From Planctomycetota bacterium (GTDB taxonomy: Bacteria > Planctomycetota > UBA1135 > GCA-002686595), in NCBI GenBank assembly GCA_002862085.1, contig PKCK01000118.1, positions 1 to 32,602 on the forward strand: a DNA stretch of 32,602 bases, read 5' to 3'. The stretch's first letter is position 1. Each line of letters starts with the position of its first letter. A program made the position numbers and the translations under genes. Below, in pieces: positions 26,680 through 32,602 of the stretch. The notes beneath the pieces were generated by a model. The model searched no databases. It was given only the letters and a program-made list of their open reading frames with translations, and was not told the origin of the DNA.

Positions 26680-28440
26680 ATGCGTGCACTAATTCCCGTA
26701 CTGCTAGCTCTTCCCGGCCTCGCCTCCGCGCAGGTCACCGCCTCCGTCGATGGTGAGTGCGGCGGACCCATCTCCATGGAGGTCTCCGGCCTCACCCCCG
26801 GTGGCATCGTCCACGTCGTCACCGCAGACGAGCTCGGTGACAACACCGTGCCTACCGGCGTCTGCGCCGGCACCGACCTCGGCCTCGGCCGACTCGGCAC
26901 CAGCGTCTCCATGACCGCTTCGCCCGAAGGCACCCTCTCGGTCGCGCCCACCATCCCCGACGTCGCCTGTGGCCGCAACGTCATCTTCTTCGATGCTGCC
27001 ACGTGTACCCGCTCCGATCCCGCCCGCATGGGTGGCGACCAGCGCAACGTCACGTTCAACGTCGACATGGGCTGCTCCGGAGAGGACTTCACCGATGTCT
27101 TCGTCACCGGCCCCTGGGCGGACTGGACCGACGAGTTCAACATGACCGACCCCGACGGGGACGGCGTCTACTCCCGCACCATCTCCGTCGCTCGCGATGC
27201 GGCCGTCGAGTACAAGTACATGCTCGACTCCTGGGCCTCCCAGGAGGACCTCATCGACGACATGATCGCCGGCCGCGACTGCGCCCCGATCACCGACTAC
27301 TACTCCTTCGCCAACCGCCTCGCCGACGACATCGGCGCCAACCAGTCCACCAACGACGCCTACGGCAAGTGTGGCACGTGTGGCGGCGGTCCCGTCGATG
27401 TCGACTTCACCGTCGACATGCGCTGCGCTGGCTTCGCGCCCAGCAACGTCGCCCTGCCTGGCCCTGACGTGGGCTGGGACTACTGGGCACGCAGCCTCAC
27501 CGACGATGACGGCGACGGCATCTGGAACGGCACCTTCGCGGCAGAGTCCGGCGAGTACCTCGAGTTCAAGATCGCCGCCGACGAGTGGGCCTACCAAGAA
27601 GACCTCATCGACGACATGGTCTACGGCGCAGAGTGCGCCCCGGTCACCGACTACTTCTCCTTCGCCAACCGCCTGGTCCTGATCGAAGAGGGTCTCGAGG
27701 TCGACATCTCCTACGGCTCCTGTGAGGCCTGCGACCCGGGTGACGTGCCCGCGCTGGTCACCTTCGAGGTTGACCTCCGCTGCAGCGACTTCAGCCCATA
27801 CGCCGTCGGCCTCCCCGGCCCCGACGTGGGCTGGGACTTCTGGGCGCGTACCCTGACCGACGACGACGGTGACGGCATCTGGACCGGCGCCTTCGAGTTC
27901 GACGCGGGTGCCGCTGTCGAGTACACCATCGCACTCGACGAGTGGTCCGCACAGGAGGCCCTCGCGGACGACATGGCCTACGGCGCTGAGTGCGCACCGG
28001 TCACCGACTACTTCTCGTTCGCCAACCGCCTCATCTCCGCCACCGACGGACTCGTGGTGTCCAACACCTACGACTCCTGTGACGACTGTGTCCCGGCAGG
28101 TGCCGACTGCGACCCGGCCACCGAGGTCGAGCTCGATGGCCGCTGCTACTACATCGACGGCTCGGGTGGCGCCTGCGACCCTGGCTACGAGCTGGCCCCG
28201 CAGTCCGCGTTCGCCCTGATGGCCCCCGACGCCTTCGTGGGCAAGAACTACAAGAACAGGGTCTCTGACAACTGCTGCGTCTGGCACCGTGACCAAGACG
28301 CCGAGCGCCAGGACTACGGCATGGGCGCCGAGTGCAACGCCCCCGGCCCGTTCACCGCTGGTCCAGTCCTGGGCGGCGCCGGCTGCACGGACGCGCTCAA
28401 CCTGAACCCGAGCCAGCTCACCTTCTGCATGAGCATGTGA
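26680..28440 (+). CDS. Secreted protein with three tandem carbohydrate-binding-like modules
   Basis: Exported protein of 586 residues with signal MRALIPVLLALPGLASA (cleavage before Gln 18). An N-terminal domain (about 18-118) precedes three repeated modules at about 122-235, 239-352 and 358-471. Each has VTFxVDxxC, a turn DPDGDGVY or DDDGDGIW, EYKYMLDSWASQEDL-type strands and CAPVTDYFSFANRL, ending in a Cys pair (CGTC, CEAC, CDDC). Similar modules are attached to GH16 laminarinases and other secreted glycanases of marine bacteria, so starch- or glucan-binding is likely, though no enzyme domain is present here. A Cys-rich C-terminal domain (about 477-586; GRCYYIDGSGGACDPGYEL, DNCCVWHRDQD) may anchor the protein at the surface. 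It shares the divergent, probably ROK-controlled promoter region with the glucan operon. Confidence 0.87.
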   Translation: MRALIPVLLALPGLASAQVTASVDGECGGPISMEVSGLTPGGIVHVVTADELGDNTVPTGVCAGTDLGLGRLGTSVSMTASPEGTLSVAPTIPDVACGRNVIFFDAATCTRSDPARMGGDQRNVTFNVDMGCSGEDFTDVFVTGPWADWTDEFNMTDPDGDGVYSRTISVARDAAVEYKYMLDSWASQEDLIDDMIAGRDCAPITDYYSFANRLADDIGANQSTNDAYGKCGTCGGGPVDVDFTVDMRCAGFAPSNVALPGPDVGWDYWARSLTDDDGDGIWNGTFAAESGEYLEFKIAADEWAYQEDLIDDMVYGAECAPVTDYFSFANRLVLIEEGLEVDISYGSCEACDPGDVPALVTFEVDLRCSDFSPYAVGLPGPDVGWDFWARTLTDDDGDGIWTGAFEFDAGAAVEYTIALDEWSAQEALADDMAYGAECAPVTDYFSFANRLISATDGLVVSNTYDSCDDCVPAGADCDPATEVELDGRCYYIDGSGGACDPGYELAPQSAFALMAPDAFVGKNYKNRVSDNCCVWHRDQDAERQDYGMGAECNAPGPFTAGPVLGGAGCTDALNLNPSQLTFCMSM

Positions 28441-28490
28441 CAGGCTGACTGTGGGGGGCGCTGCTGTGCGCCTCGCACCGACGCCGCCTA

Positions 28491-28527
28491 GGGCCGCCAG
28501 TGTCCTCAACCGACACAATGGCGGCCC
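28491..28527 (+). terminator. Long hairpin after the triple-module gene (no T-tract)
   Basis: GGGCCGCCA (28491-28499) pairs with TGGCGGCCC (28519-28527), and GTGTC (28500-28504) pairs with GACAC (28512-28516) across a 2-nt bulge; the loop is 7 nt. There is no run of T after it, so it may stabilise the mRNA 3' end or assist the terminator that follows 38 bp on. Confidence 0.5.
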
Positions 28528-28564
28528 GTCATGCCGCCCTCGCCTCGCTTGAGCGCCGCCTAAA

Positions 28565-28607
28565 CCCCGAGTCCAACCCTCCAGGTGGACTCGGGGCTTT
28601 TGCTTTT
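28565..28607 (+). terminator. Rho-independent terminator
   Basis: A perfect 11-bp stem, CCCCGAGTCCA (28565-28575) with TGGACTCGGGG (28586-28596), a 10-nt loop and a tail CTTTTGCTTTT. It ends transcription of the triple-module gene. The 398 bp between that gene and prc hold the two hairpins, then the third operator-like palindrome; no gene is visible there. Confidence 0.85.
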
Positions 28608-28646
28608 CACCGAGCGCTGTACGCCCTTACCGGCCTCTCTGTCTCC

Positions 28647-28667
28647 TTTGTGCGACTCACGAACGAA
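28647..28667. promoter_or_regulatory. Third operator-like palindrome upstream of prc
   Basis: TTTGTGC-N7-GAACGAA differs from the site A/B consensus by one base in the left arm. It matches site B at 18 of 21 positions, including part of the spacer. No good -10/-35 pair overlaps it, and it lies about 170 bp before prc and 40 bp after the terminator. It may be a working operator, a decoy or a duplicated relic. Confidence 0.45.
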
Positions 28668-28838
28668 CGCCCTCCGACCCACCGCTCCTCGCCGCTCTGC
28701 TCTTCAGCATCGCCGTCGCGCCGCGTGTGACTGTCGACAGGCCGTCGTGCCCTCGTCGAAGCGGCTCTTGAACGTGCAGCACGCGCGGGACGCATTCCGT
28801 GACGGTCCCGAGCCGGCAGCGTGGACTAAGGTGTGCCC

Positions 28839-30998
28839 ATGATGCGAGGATCCATGACCGTGCTCTCCGTGGTGGCCACTCTGCTGGCCTCCTGCAGCCT
28901 CGATGCCGCCGCGCTGGACGGCGTGCTCGCCCCTGAGCCTCAGCACGCTCAGGTCGGCAGCCTCGTCGTCACCTACCTAGAGCAGTACCACTACACGGGC
29001 CAGAAGCTCGACGACGACATGAGCCAGCGCTGGCTCTCGAACTACCTCGACGCGCTCGACTACGGGCACATGGTGTTCCTGCAGTCCGACATCGACCGCT
29101 TCACCGCCGACTACGGCACGTCGCTCGACGAGCGGGCCGGCACGGATGGAATGCTGGAGCCCGGGTTCGAGATCTACAACGTCTACCGGGAGCGCATGGA
29201 GGAGCGCCTCCTCTCCGCCCAGGCCGTGCTCGCAGGACCGATCGACCTGACCGACGACGAGTCCTGGAACCCCGACGGGCACGATGCTCCCTGGCCCGCG
29301 ACGGCCGACGACGCCGCGACCCGCTGGCGGCAGCGCGTCGAAGAGCAGATCCTCCAGCGCGATCTGCGCGGCAGCGACCGCGACAAGACGATCGAGATGC
29401 TCCAGAAGCGCTACGCACGGCTGCTCAAGAGCGTCAACGACGCCAACGCCAACGACGTGATGGAGGCCTACCTCGGCGCCCTCACGACCGCCTTCGACCC
29501 CCACTCCTACTGGTTCAGCCCTCCTGACCACGACAACTTCGAGATCGAGATGTCGAAGTCACTCGAGGGCATCGGCGCGCGCCTCCAGACGATCGACGAG
29601 TACACCGTCGTGCAGAGCCTCGTGCCCGGTGGTCCGGCGAAGCGCGACGGCGAGCTGAAGCCGCAGGACAAGATCATCGCCGTCGCCCAGGGCGACAGCG
29701 AGTTCGAAGACGTGGTCGATCGCCGCATCGACGAGGTCGTGAAGCTGATCCGGGGCCCTAAGGGCACCGTGGTCCGCCTCCGCGTCATCCCCGCCGGTGA
29801 GGACGAGACCGTCACCGAGATCGTCGACATCCGACGCGACGAGGTCGTGCTCGAGGAGAACCGTGCCGAGGCCACGGTGCGGGAGATCACGGGTCCCGAC
29901 GGAAAGGTGCGCCAGATCGCCGTCATCGACGTGCCCAGCTTCTACCAAGGCATGACCAGCAAGAGCCAAGGTCAGGAGTACCAGTCCACCACCAAGGACG
30001 TCCTCAAGCTGCTGGCCGAGCTCGAGTCCCAGAACATCGACAGCGTGCTGCTCGACCTTCGCTACAACGGTGGCGGCTCGCTCGACGAGTCCCTGATGCT
30101 CACCGGCCTGTTCGTCGCCGAGGGGCCTGTGGTGCAGGTCCGAACGGGCGAAGGCCAGGTCGAGGTGCTCGACGATCCCGACAAGCACCTCGTCTACGAC
30201 GGTCCGCTCGTCGTCGCGACCGGTCCGCTCTCGGCTTCGGCCTCGGAGATTCTCGCAGGAGCGATCCAGGACTACGGCCGCGGCCTGATCGTTGGCGGGC
30301 GCCAGACCCACGGCAAGGGCAGTGTGCAGGCGGTGATCGACCTCGACCCGCAGCTCAGTGGCGGGTTCGGTGGTGTCTTGACCAGCCTGGCTGGCGGACG
30401 CTCGGGCCCGGGAGGTGGCGCGCTCAAGATCACCTCCCAGATGTTCTTCCGCGTCAACGGCGAGTCCACCCAGAACCGTGGCGTCGTGCCCGACATCCGG
30501 GTGCCGTCCCCCTGGGACGAGACCGCCGGGTACGAGGGCGACCTCGACTACGCCCTGCCCTGGGCCTCGATCGACGCGGCCACCTTCCAGCCCTGGAAGG
30601 GCTCGACGGTCGACCTCGCCGCCCTGCAGTCCCGGAGCGACGCACGGGTCGCCGAGATCGACGAGTTCCGCTGGTGGGCCGAGGACGACGCCGAGCGCGA
30701 GGCCGAGGAAGGGCAGCCCGTGAGCCTGGTGCTCGAGGAGCGTCGCGCCGAGTTCGAAGCGCGCAAGGCGAAGCTCGAGGCCCGTGGTCGAGATGTCGAG
30801 GCGGAGCTCGCCGCAGCCGACGCCGAGGAGCTCGGTGAGGCAGAGACCGAGGACGAGGACGAGGACGAGCCGGATCCGGTGCTCGACGAGATCTTGGCCG
30901 TCACCGCCGACTACCTGGCCCAGCTCGAGGCGCCCGCAGAGGCCGCCTCGGCTGATGAGCCGGCCAAGCCCTCCAAGCGCAAGCGTCGCGCACGCTAG
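28839..30998 (+). CDS. prc: C-terminal processing peptidase Prc/Tsp (S41A family)
   Basis: Periplasmic tail-specific protease of 719 residues, close to the E. coli Prc length. ATG 28839 is chosen because AAGGTG lies 5 nt upstream; a GTG at 28833 is also in frame. The signal MTVLSVVATLLASC has a lipobox (Cys 19), so it may be a lipoprotein. The N-terminal helical domain (about 30-225) precedes the PDZ domain (about 235-320; IGARLQTIDEYTVVQSL, ELKPQDKIIAV). The protease core follows, with LDLRYNGGGSLDES, the Ser in SASASE (465-470) and the Lys in THGKGSVQ (493), the Ser-Lys dyad. The C-terminal part ends in an acidic and basic tail. It trims envelope proteins from their C-termini and often works with lipoprotein adaptors. 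Not obviously part of the glucan system. Confidence 0.93.
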   Translation: MMRGSMTVLSVVATLLASCSLDAAALDGVLAPEPQHAQVGSLVVTYLEQYHYTGQKLDDDMSQRWLSNYLDALDYGHMVFLQSDIDRFTADYGTSLDERAGTDGMLEPGFEIYNVYRERMEERLLSAQAVLAGPIDLTDDESWNPDGHDAPWPATADDAATRWRQRVEEQILQRDLRGSDRDKTIEMLQKRYARLLKSVNDANANDVMEAYLGALTTAFDPHSYWFSPPDHDNFEIEMSKSLEGIGARLQTIDEYTVVQSLVPGGPAKRDGELKPQDKIIAVAQGDSEFEDVVDRRIDEVVKLIRGPKGTVVRLRVIPAGEDETVTEIVDIRRDEVVLEENRAEATVREITGPDGKVRQIAVIDVPSFYQGMTSKSQGQEYQSTTKDVLKLLAELESQNIDSVLLDLRYNGGGSLDESLMLTGLFVAEGPVVQVRTGEGQVEVLDDPDKHLVYDGPLVVATGPLSASASEILAGAIQDYGRGLIVGGRQTHGKGSVQAVIDLDPQLSGGFGGVLTSLAGGRSGPGGGALKITSQMFFRVNGESTQNRGVVPDIRVPSPWDETAGYEGDLDYALPWASIDAATFQPWKGSTVDLAALQSRSDARVAEIDEFRWWAEDDAEREAEEGQPVSLVLEERRAEFEARKAKLEARGRDVEAELAAADAEELGEAETEDEDEDEPDPVLDEILAVTADYLAQLEAPAEAASADEPAKPSKRKRRAR

Positions 30999-31064
30999 AC
31001 CTCGACCCGACGACCCTTCCTGCGGTCGAGGCCGGAACAGCCTCGGTGCTCGGCGGGTCGTGAT

Positions 31065-31100
31065 CTCCGAGACAGGGTGCAGGCGCCCGTCTCTCGGAGG
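31065..31100 (+). promoter_or_regulatory. Hairpin covering the ribosome-binding site of the next gene
   Basis: CTCCGAGAC (31065-31073) pairs with GTCTC-T-CGGAG (31089-31099, one T bulge), and GGGTG (31075-31079) pairs with CGCCC (31084-31088) inside it, giving one nearly continuous stem with a 4-nt loop. The right arm contains most of the GGAGG Shine-Dalgarno, 6-7 nt before the ATG at 31107. It may restrain translation, or serve as the 3' end of the prc mRNA; there is no T-tract. Confidence 0.5.
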
Positions 31101-31106
31101 CATCAC

Positions 31107-31475
31107 ATGCGGGCATCGGTGTGGATTCTGGCCGGCGACGACGCGGTCGCCAACCCGCTCCTGCTCGAGGCCCTGCAGCGCATGAACCTGAGGCTGACCT
31201 TCATCCCAACAGGACACGGGTCTCGCTTCTGGAGCGCCGAGGCCCCCGACATGGTCGTGTATGGCCGCGCAGCCACCTCCCCGCTGCACCCCCTGCTCAT
31301 GCGGCTCGGCCTAGAGGGCACCCACCGCGTGCTCGTCACCTGCCGCCGCAGCACCGCACCTCAGGCTGGCGAGGTCGACACCCACATCGCCGTTCCCCGA
31401 CCACTGTCCCGGATCTTGGCCGAGCTCCGCCACGCCCTCGGACGCCTGCAGACCCCGACACACAGCGCGATGTAG
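31107..31475 (+). CDS. Small receiver-like protein lacking the phosphorylation site
   Basis: Protein of 122 residues without signal or membrane segments. ATG 31107 is preceded by CGGAGG at 6 nt spacing. The order of strands and helices looks like a CheY-type receiver: WILAGDD at the first strand (acidic pair kept), APDMVVYGRA where PDLVLLDxxMP would be, HRVLVTCRRS at the fourth strand and AVPRPLSRILAELRHALGRL in place of the KPF/KPL helix. The phospho-acceptor Asp is replaced (VVYG) and the conserved Lys is Arg. I infer a pseudo-receiver that cannot be phosphorylated in the usual way. The call rests on pattern only and could be wrong. Confidence 0.7.
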   Translation: MRASVWILAGDDAVANPLLLEALQRMNLRLTFIPTGHGSRFWSAEAPDMVVYGRAATSPLHPLLMRLGLEGTHRVLVTCRRSTAPQAGEVDTHIAVPRPLSRILAELRHALGRLQTPTHSAM

Positions 31476-31521
31476 GGTCGGGCCGGCGGGCGACGAGCGC
31501 TCCGCAAGCACCGGAGCACAC

Positions 31522-32268
31522 ATGGACCCCTGGCGTCTCGACGGCCGACAGGCGCTGGTCACCGGCGGCACGAAGGGCATCGGTGCGGCGATCGTGCGCG
31601 AGCTCCACACCCGGGGAGCGACCGTCACCGTCGTCTCCCGCACCGCAGCCGACCTCGCAGCGCTCGCCGAGCAGCTGCCCGGGATCGTGACGATCACGGC
31701 CGACGTCGCGGATTCGGGAGATCGGTCTCGCATCGTGCGGCACGTGGCGGGCCCACTGCACGTCCTCGTCAACAACGTGGGTACGAACGTGCGCAAGCCG
31801 ACCACAGAGCTGGAGCCTCGGGAGTGGGACGGCCTGATGGCCGTGAACGCGGCGTCTGCGTGGGATCTCTGCAGGCAGCTACACCCACAGCTCCGCGAGG
31901 CCGGTAGTGCCTCGGTGATCAACATCTCATCGGTCGCGGCGGTGCGCGCCGTGCGCACGTCGACCGCCGCCTACGCCATGAGCAAGGGGGCGATGCACGG
32001 GCTCACGCGCTTCCTCGCCGCCGAGTGGGGCCCCGACGGCATCCGCGTGAATGCCGTGCTGCCCTGGTACGTGCGCACACCGCTGGTCGAGCCCGTCCTC
32101 AGCGACCCGGTGAAGCGCGAGGCGATCCTCGCGAGAACGCCCCTCGGGCGAATCGGCGAGCCCGAGGACGTCGCGCGGGCCGTCGCCTTCCTCGCAGCAC
32201 CCGCCTCGGGGTGGATCACCGGTGCCGAGCTGCCCGTCGACGGAGGCTTCCTCGTGCTCGGCTCCTGA
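31522..32268 (+). CDS. Short-chain dehydrogenase/reductase, tropinone-reductase-like
   Basis: NAD(P)-dependent oxidoreductase of 248 residues, classical SDR length. LVTGGTKGIGAAIV is the cofactor-binding TGxxxGIG loop; Arg 39-40 region VVSRTAADL suggests NADPH preference. VNNVGTNVRKPTTE matches NNAGTNxRKPT of the tropinone-reductase-like group. The catalytic triad is Ser in NISSVAAV, and Tyr and Lys in AAYAMSKGA; PWYVRTPLVEPV follows as usual. The end LPVDGGFLVLGS is normal. The ATG at 31522 has GGAG about 5 nt upstream. The true substrate is not predictable. It lies 46 nt after the receiver-like gene. Confidence 0.92.
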   Translation: MDPWRLDGRQALVTGGTKGIGAAIVRELHTRGATVTVVSRTAADLAALAEQLPGIVTITADVADSGDRSRIVRHVAGPLHVLVNNVGTNVRKPTTELEPREWDGLMAVNAASAWDLCRQLHPQLREAGSASVINISSVAAVRAVRTSTAAYAMSKGAMHGLTRFLAAEWGPDGIRVNAVLPWYVRTPLVEPVLSDPVKREAILARTPLGRIGEPEDVARAVAFLAAPASGWITGAELPVDGGFLVLGS

Positions 32269-32326
32269 CGCCTACGCAGGGGCGCCGACGCCCCGGTCGA
32301 CTATCTATGTAGCAGAGGAGGAGAGC

Positions 32327-32602
32327 CTGGGACGCAAGCGCGATGCCCTCAAGCGACTGACGACGACCTGGGCGAGTCGCACCCTGGCCAGCGGCCGCGT
32401 GGCGGCGAACCTCGGGCGCGCCGCCGTGGCCGAGGCCCGCGGGACGGACGCCTCGGAGGTCGGCGTCGCGCTCGTCGCCCAGCTCGACGGCATGAAGGGG
32501 CTCGCCATGAAGGTGGGCCAGGTGATGAGCTACCTCGACGGCCCCGTTCCCGACGAGGTCCAGACCGCGCTGCGCAAGCTCCAGCGCGGTGCCGAGCCCA
32601 TG
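32327..32602 (+). CDS. ABC1/UbiB-family atypical kinase, 5' part only
   Basis: The frame running to the window end reads ASEVGVALVAQLDGMKGLAM, then KVGQVMSYLDGPVPDEVQTA and LRKLQRGAEPM. This contains the KGLAMKxGQ signature that opens the ABC1/UbiB/ADCK kinase-like domain; such proteins are linked to ubiquinone biosynthesis or lipid handling. The start is unclear: no ATG precedes the domain in frame. A CTG at 32327 sits 5 nt after a strong GAGGAGG, giving LGRKRDALKRLTTTWASRTL as the N-terminus; a GTG at 32399 is the nearest standard codon but has no good ribosome site. The remaining, catalytic part lies beyond the window. Confidence 0.8.
   Translation, partial: MGRKRDALKRLTTTWASRTLASGRVAANLGRAAVAEARGTDASEVGVALVAQLDGMKGLAMKVGQVMSYLDGPVPDEVQTALRKLQRGAEPM

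Noticed and set aside
26704..28518. 604-codon minus-strand frame covering nearly all of the triple-module gene
   Set aside because: The plus strand has a signal peptide, ribosome site, promoter and repeated modules. The antisense translation is low-complexity Val/Gly/Asp and reaches into the region of the hairpin.
28500..28730. Short plus-strand frame between the triple-module gene and prc
   Set aside because: It runs through both hairpins, including the strong rho-independent terminator, and has no ribosome site.
29559..31289. 576-codon minus-strand frame opposite prc
   Set aside because: Shadow of the Prc protease gene, whose PDZ domain and catalytic Ser/Lys motifs are plain on the plus strand.

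Overview
This is a GC-rich stretch of a Gram-negative chromosome. It carries many type II (lipobox) lipoproteins with Asp-, Gly- or Thr-rich spacers after the lipidated Cys (for example AACGGG followed by repeats of DA and DT), a TonB system, an outer-membrane receptor, a Prc/Tsp protease and a ROK regulator. This style is typical of Myxococcota and related former Deltaproteobacteria, probably an aquatic or marine member. That assignment is inferred from style; the window has no rRNA or other marker gene.

Layout. (1) Positions 1-8765, minus strand: one tightly packed operon. In transcription order it encodes a beta-helix-like lipoprotein, a DUF3450 coiled-coil protein, a TtpC-like extended ExbB, ExbB, ExbD, TonB, a TPR protein and a TonB-dependent receptor cut by the window edge. 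Neighbouring genes overlap or are 1 nt apart. The order matches the Vibrio/Shewanella TonB2-type energy-transduction cluster. (2) Positions 9000-12481, plus strand: a rhomboid protease with a TPR-like tail, an enoyl-CoA isomerase-like crotonase and a cupin-like protein of unknown role. (3) Positions 12483-26447: a beta-1,3-glucan (laminarin-type) utilisation locus. It has a GH2/GH5-like TIM-barrel enzyme, GH1 beta-glucosidase, GH17 and GH16 lipoprotein glucanases, a GPH-family sugar symporter, several glycan-binding-like lipoproteins, a ROK repressor and a 1031-residue protein that joins a glycosidase TIM barrel to what looks like an outer-membrane beta-barrel. (4) Positions 26680-28440, plus strand: a secreted protein with three tandem carbohydrate-binding-like modules, divergent from the locus. 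(5) Positions 28839-32602, plus strand: Prc/Tsp protease, a degenerate receiver-like protein, a tropinone-reductase-like SDR and the start of an ABC1/UbiB-family gene.

How it fits together (inference). GH16 and GH17 lipoproteins, helped by surface glycan-binding lipoproteins and the secreted triple-module protein, would cut beta-1,3-glucan at the cell surface or in the periplasm. The GH-barrel fusion may act on, and possibly admit, oligosaccharides at the outer membrane. The GPH symporter imports the products and cytoplasmic GH1 releases glucose. The ROK protein is encoded inside the operon. The divergent promoter region at 26448-26679 holds two copies of one palindrome (TTNGTTC-N7-GAACNAA), each overlapping a candidate -10 element, which makes it the obvious operator candidate. 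A third, one-mismatch copy lies at 28647-28667.

The most interesting points are the GH/beta-barrel fusion, the operator pair and its third copy, and an unnamed domain (SGYMGD ... GWAGVYWQ ... NNWG ... DDIxWE) present in four copies in three proteins of the locus. No tRNA, rRNA, insertion sequence, integrase or CRISPR array was seen.
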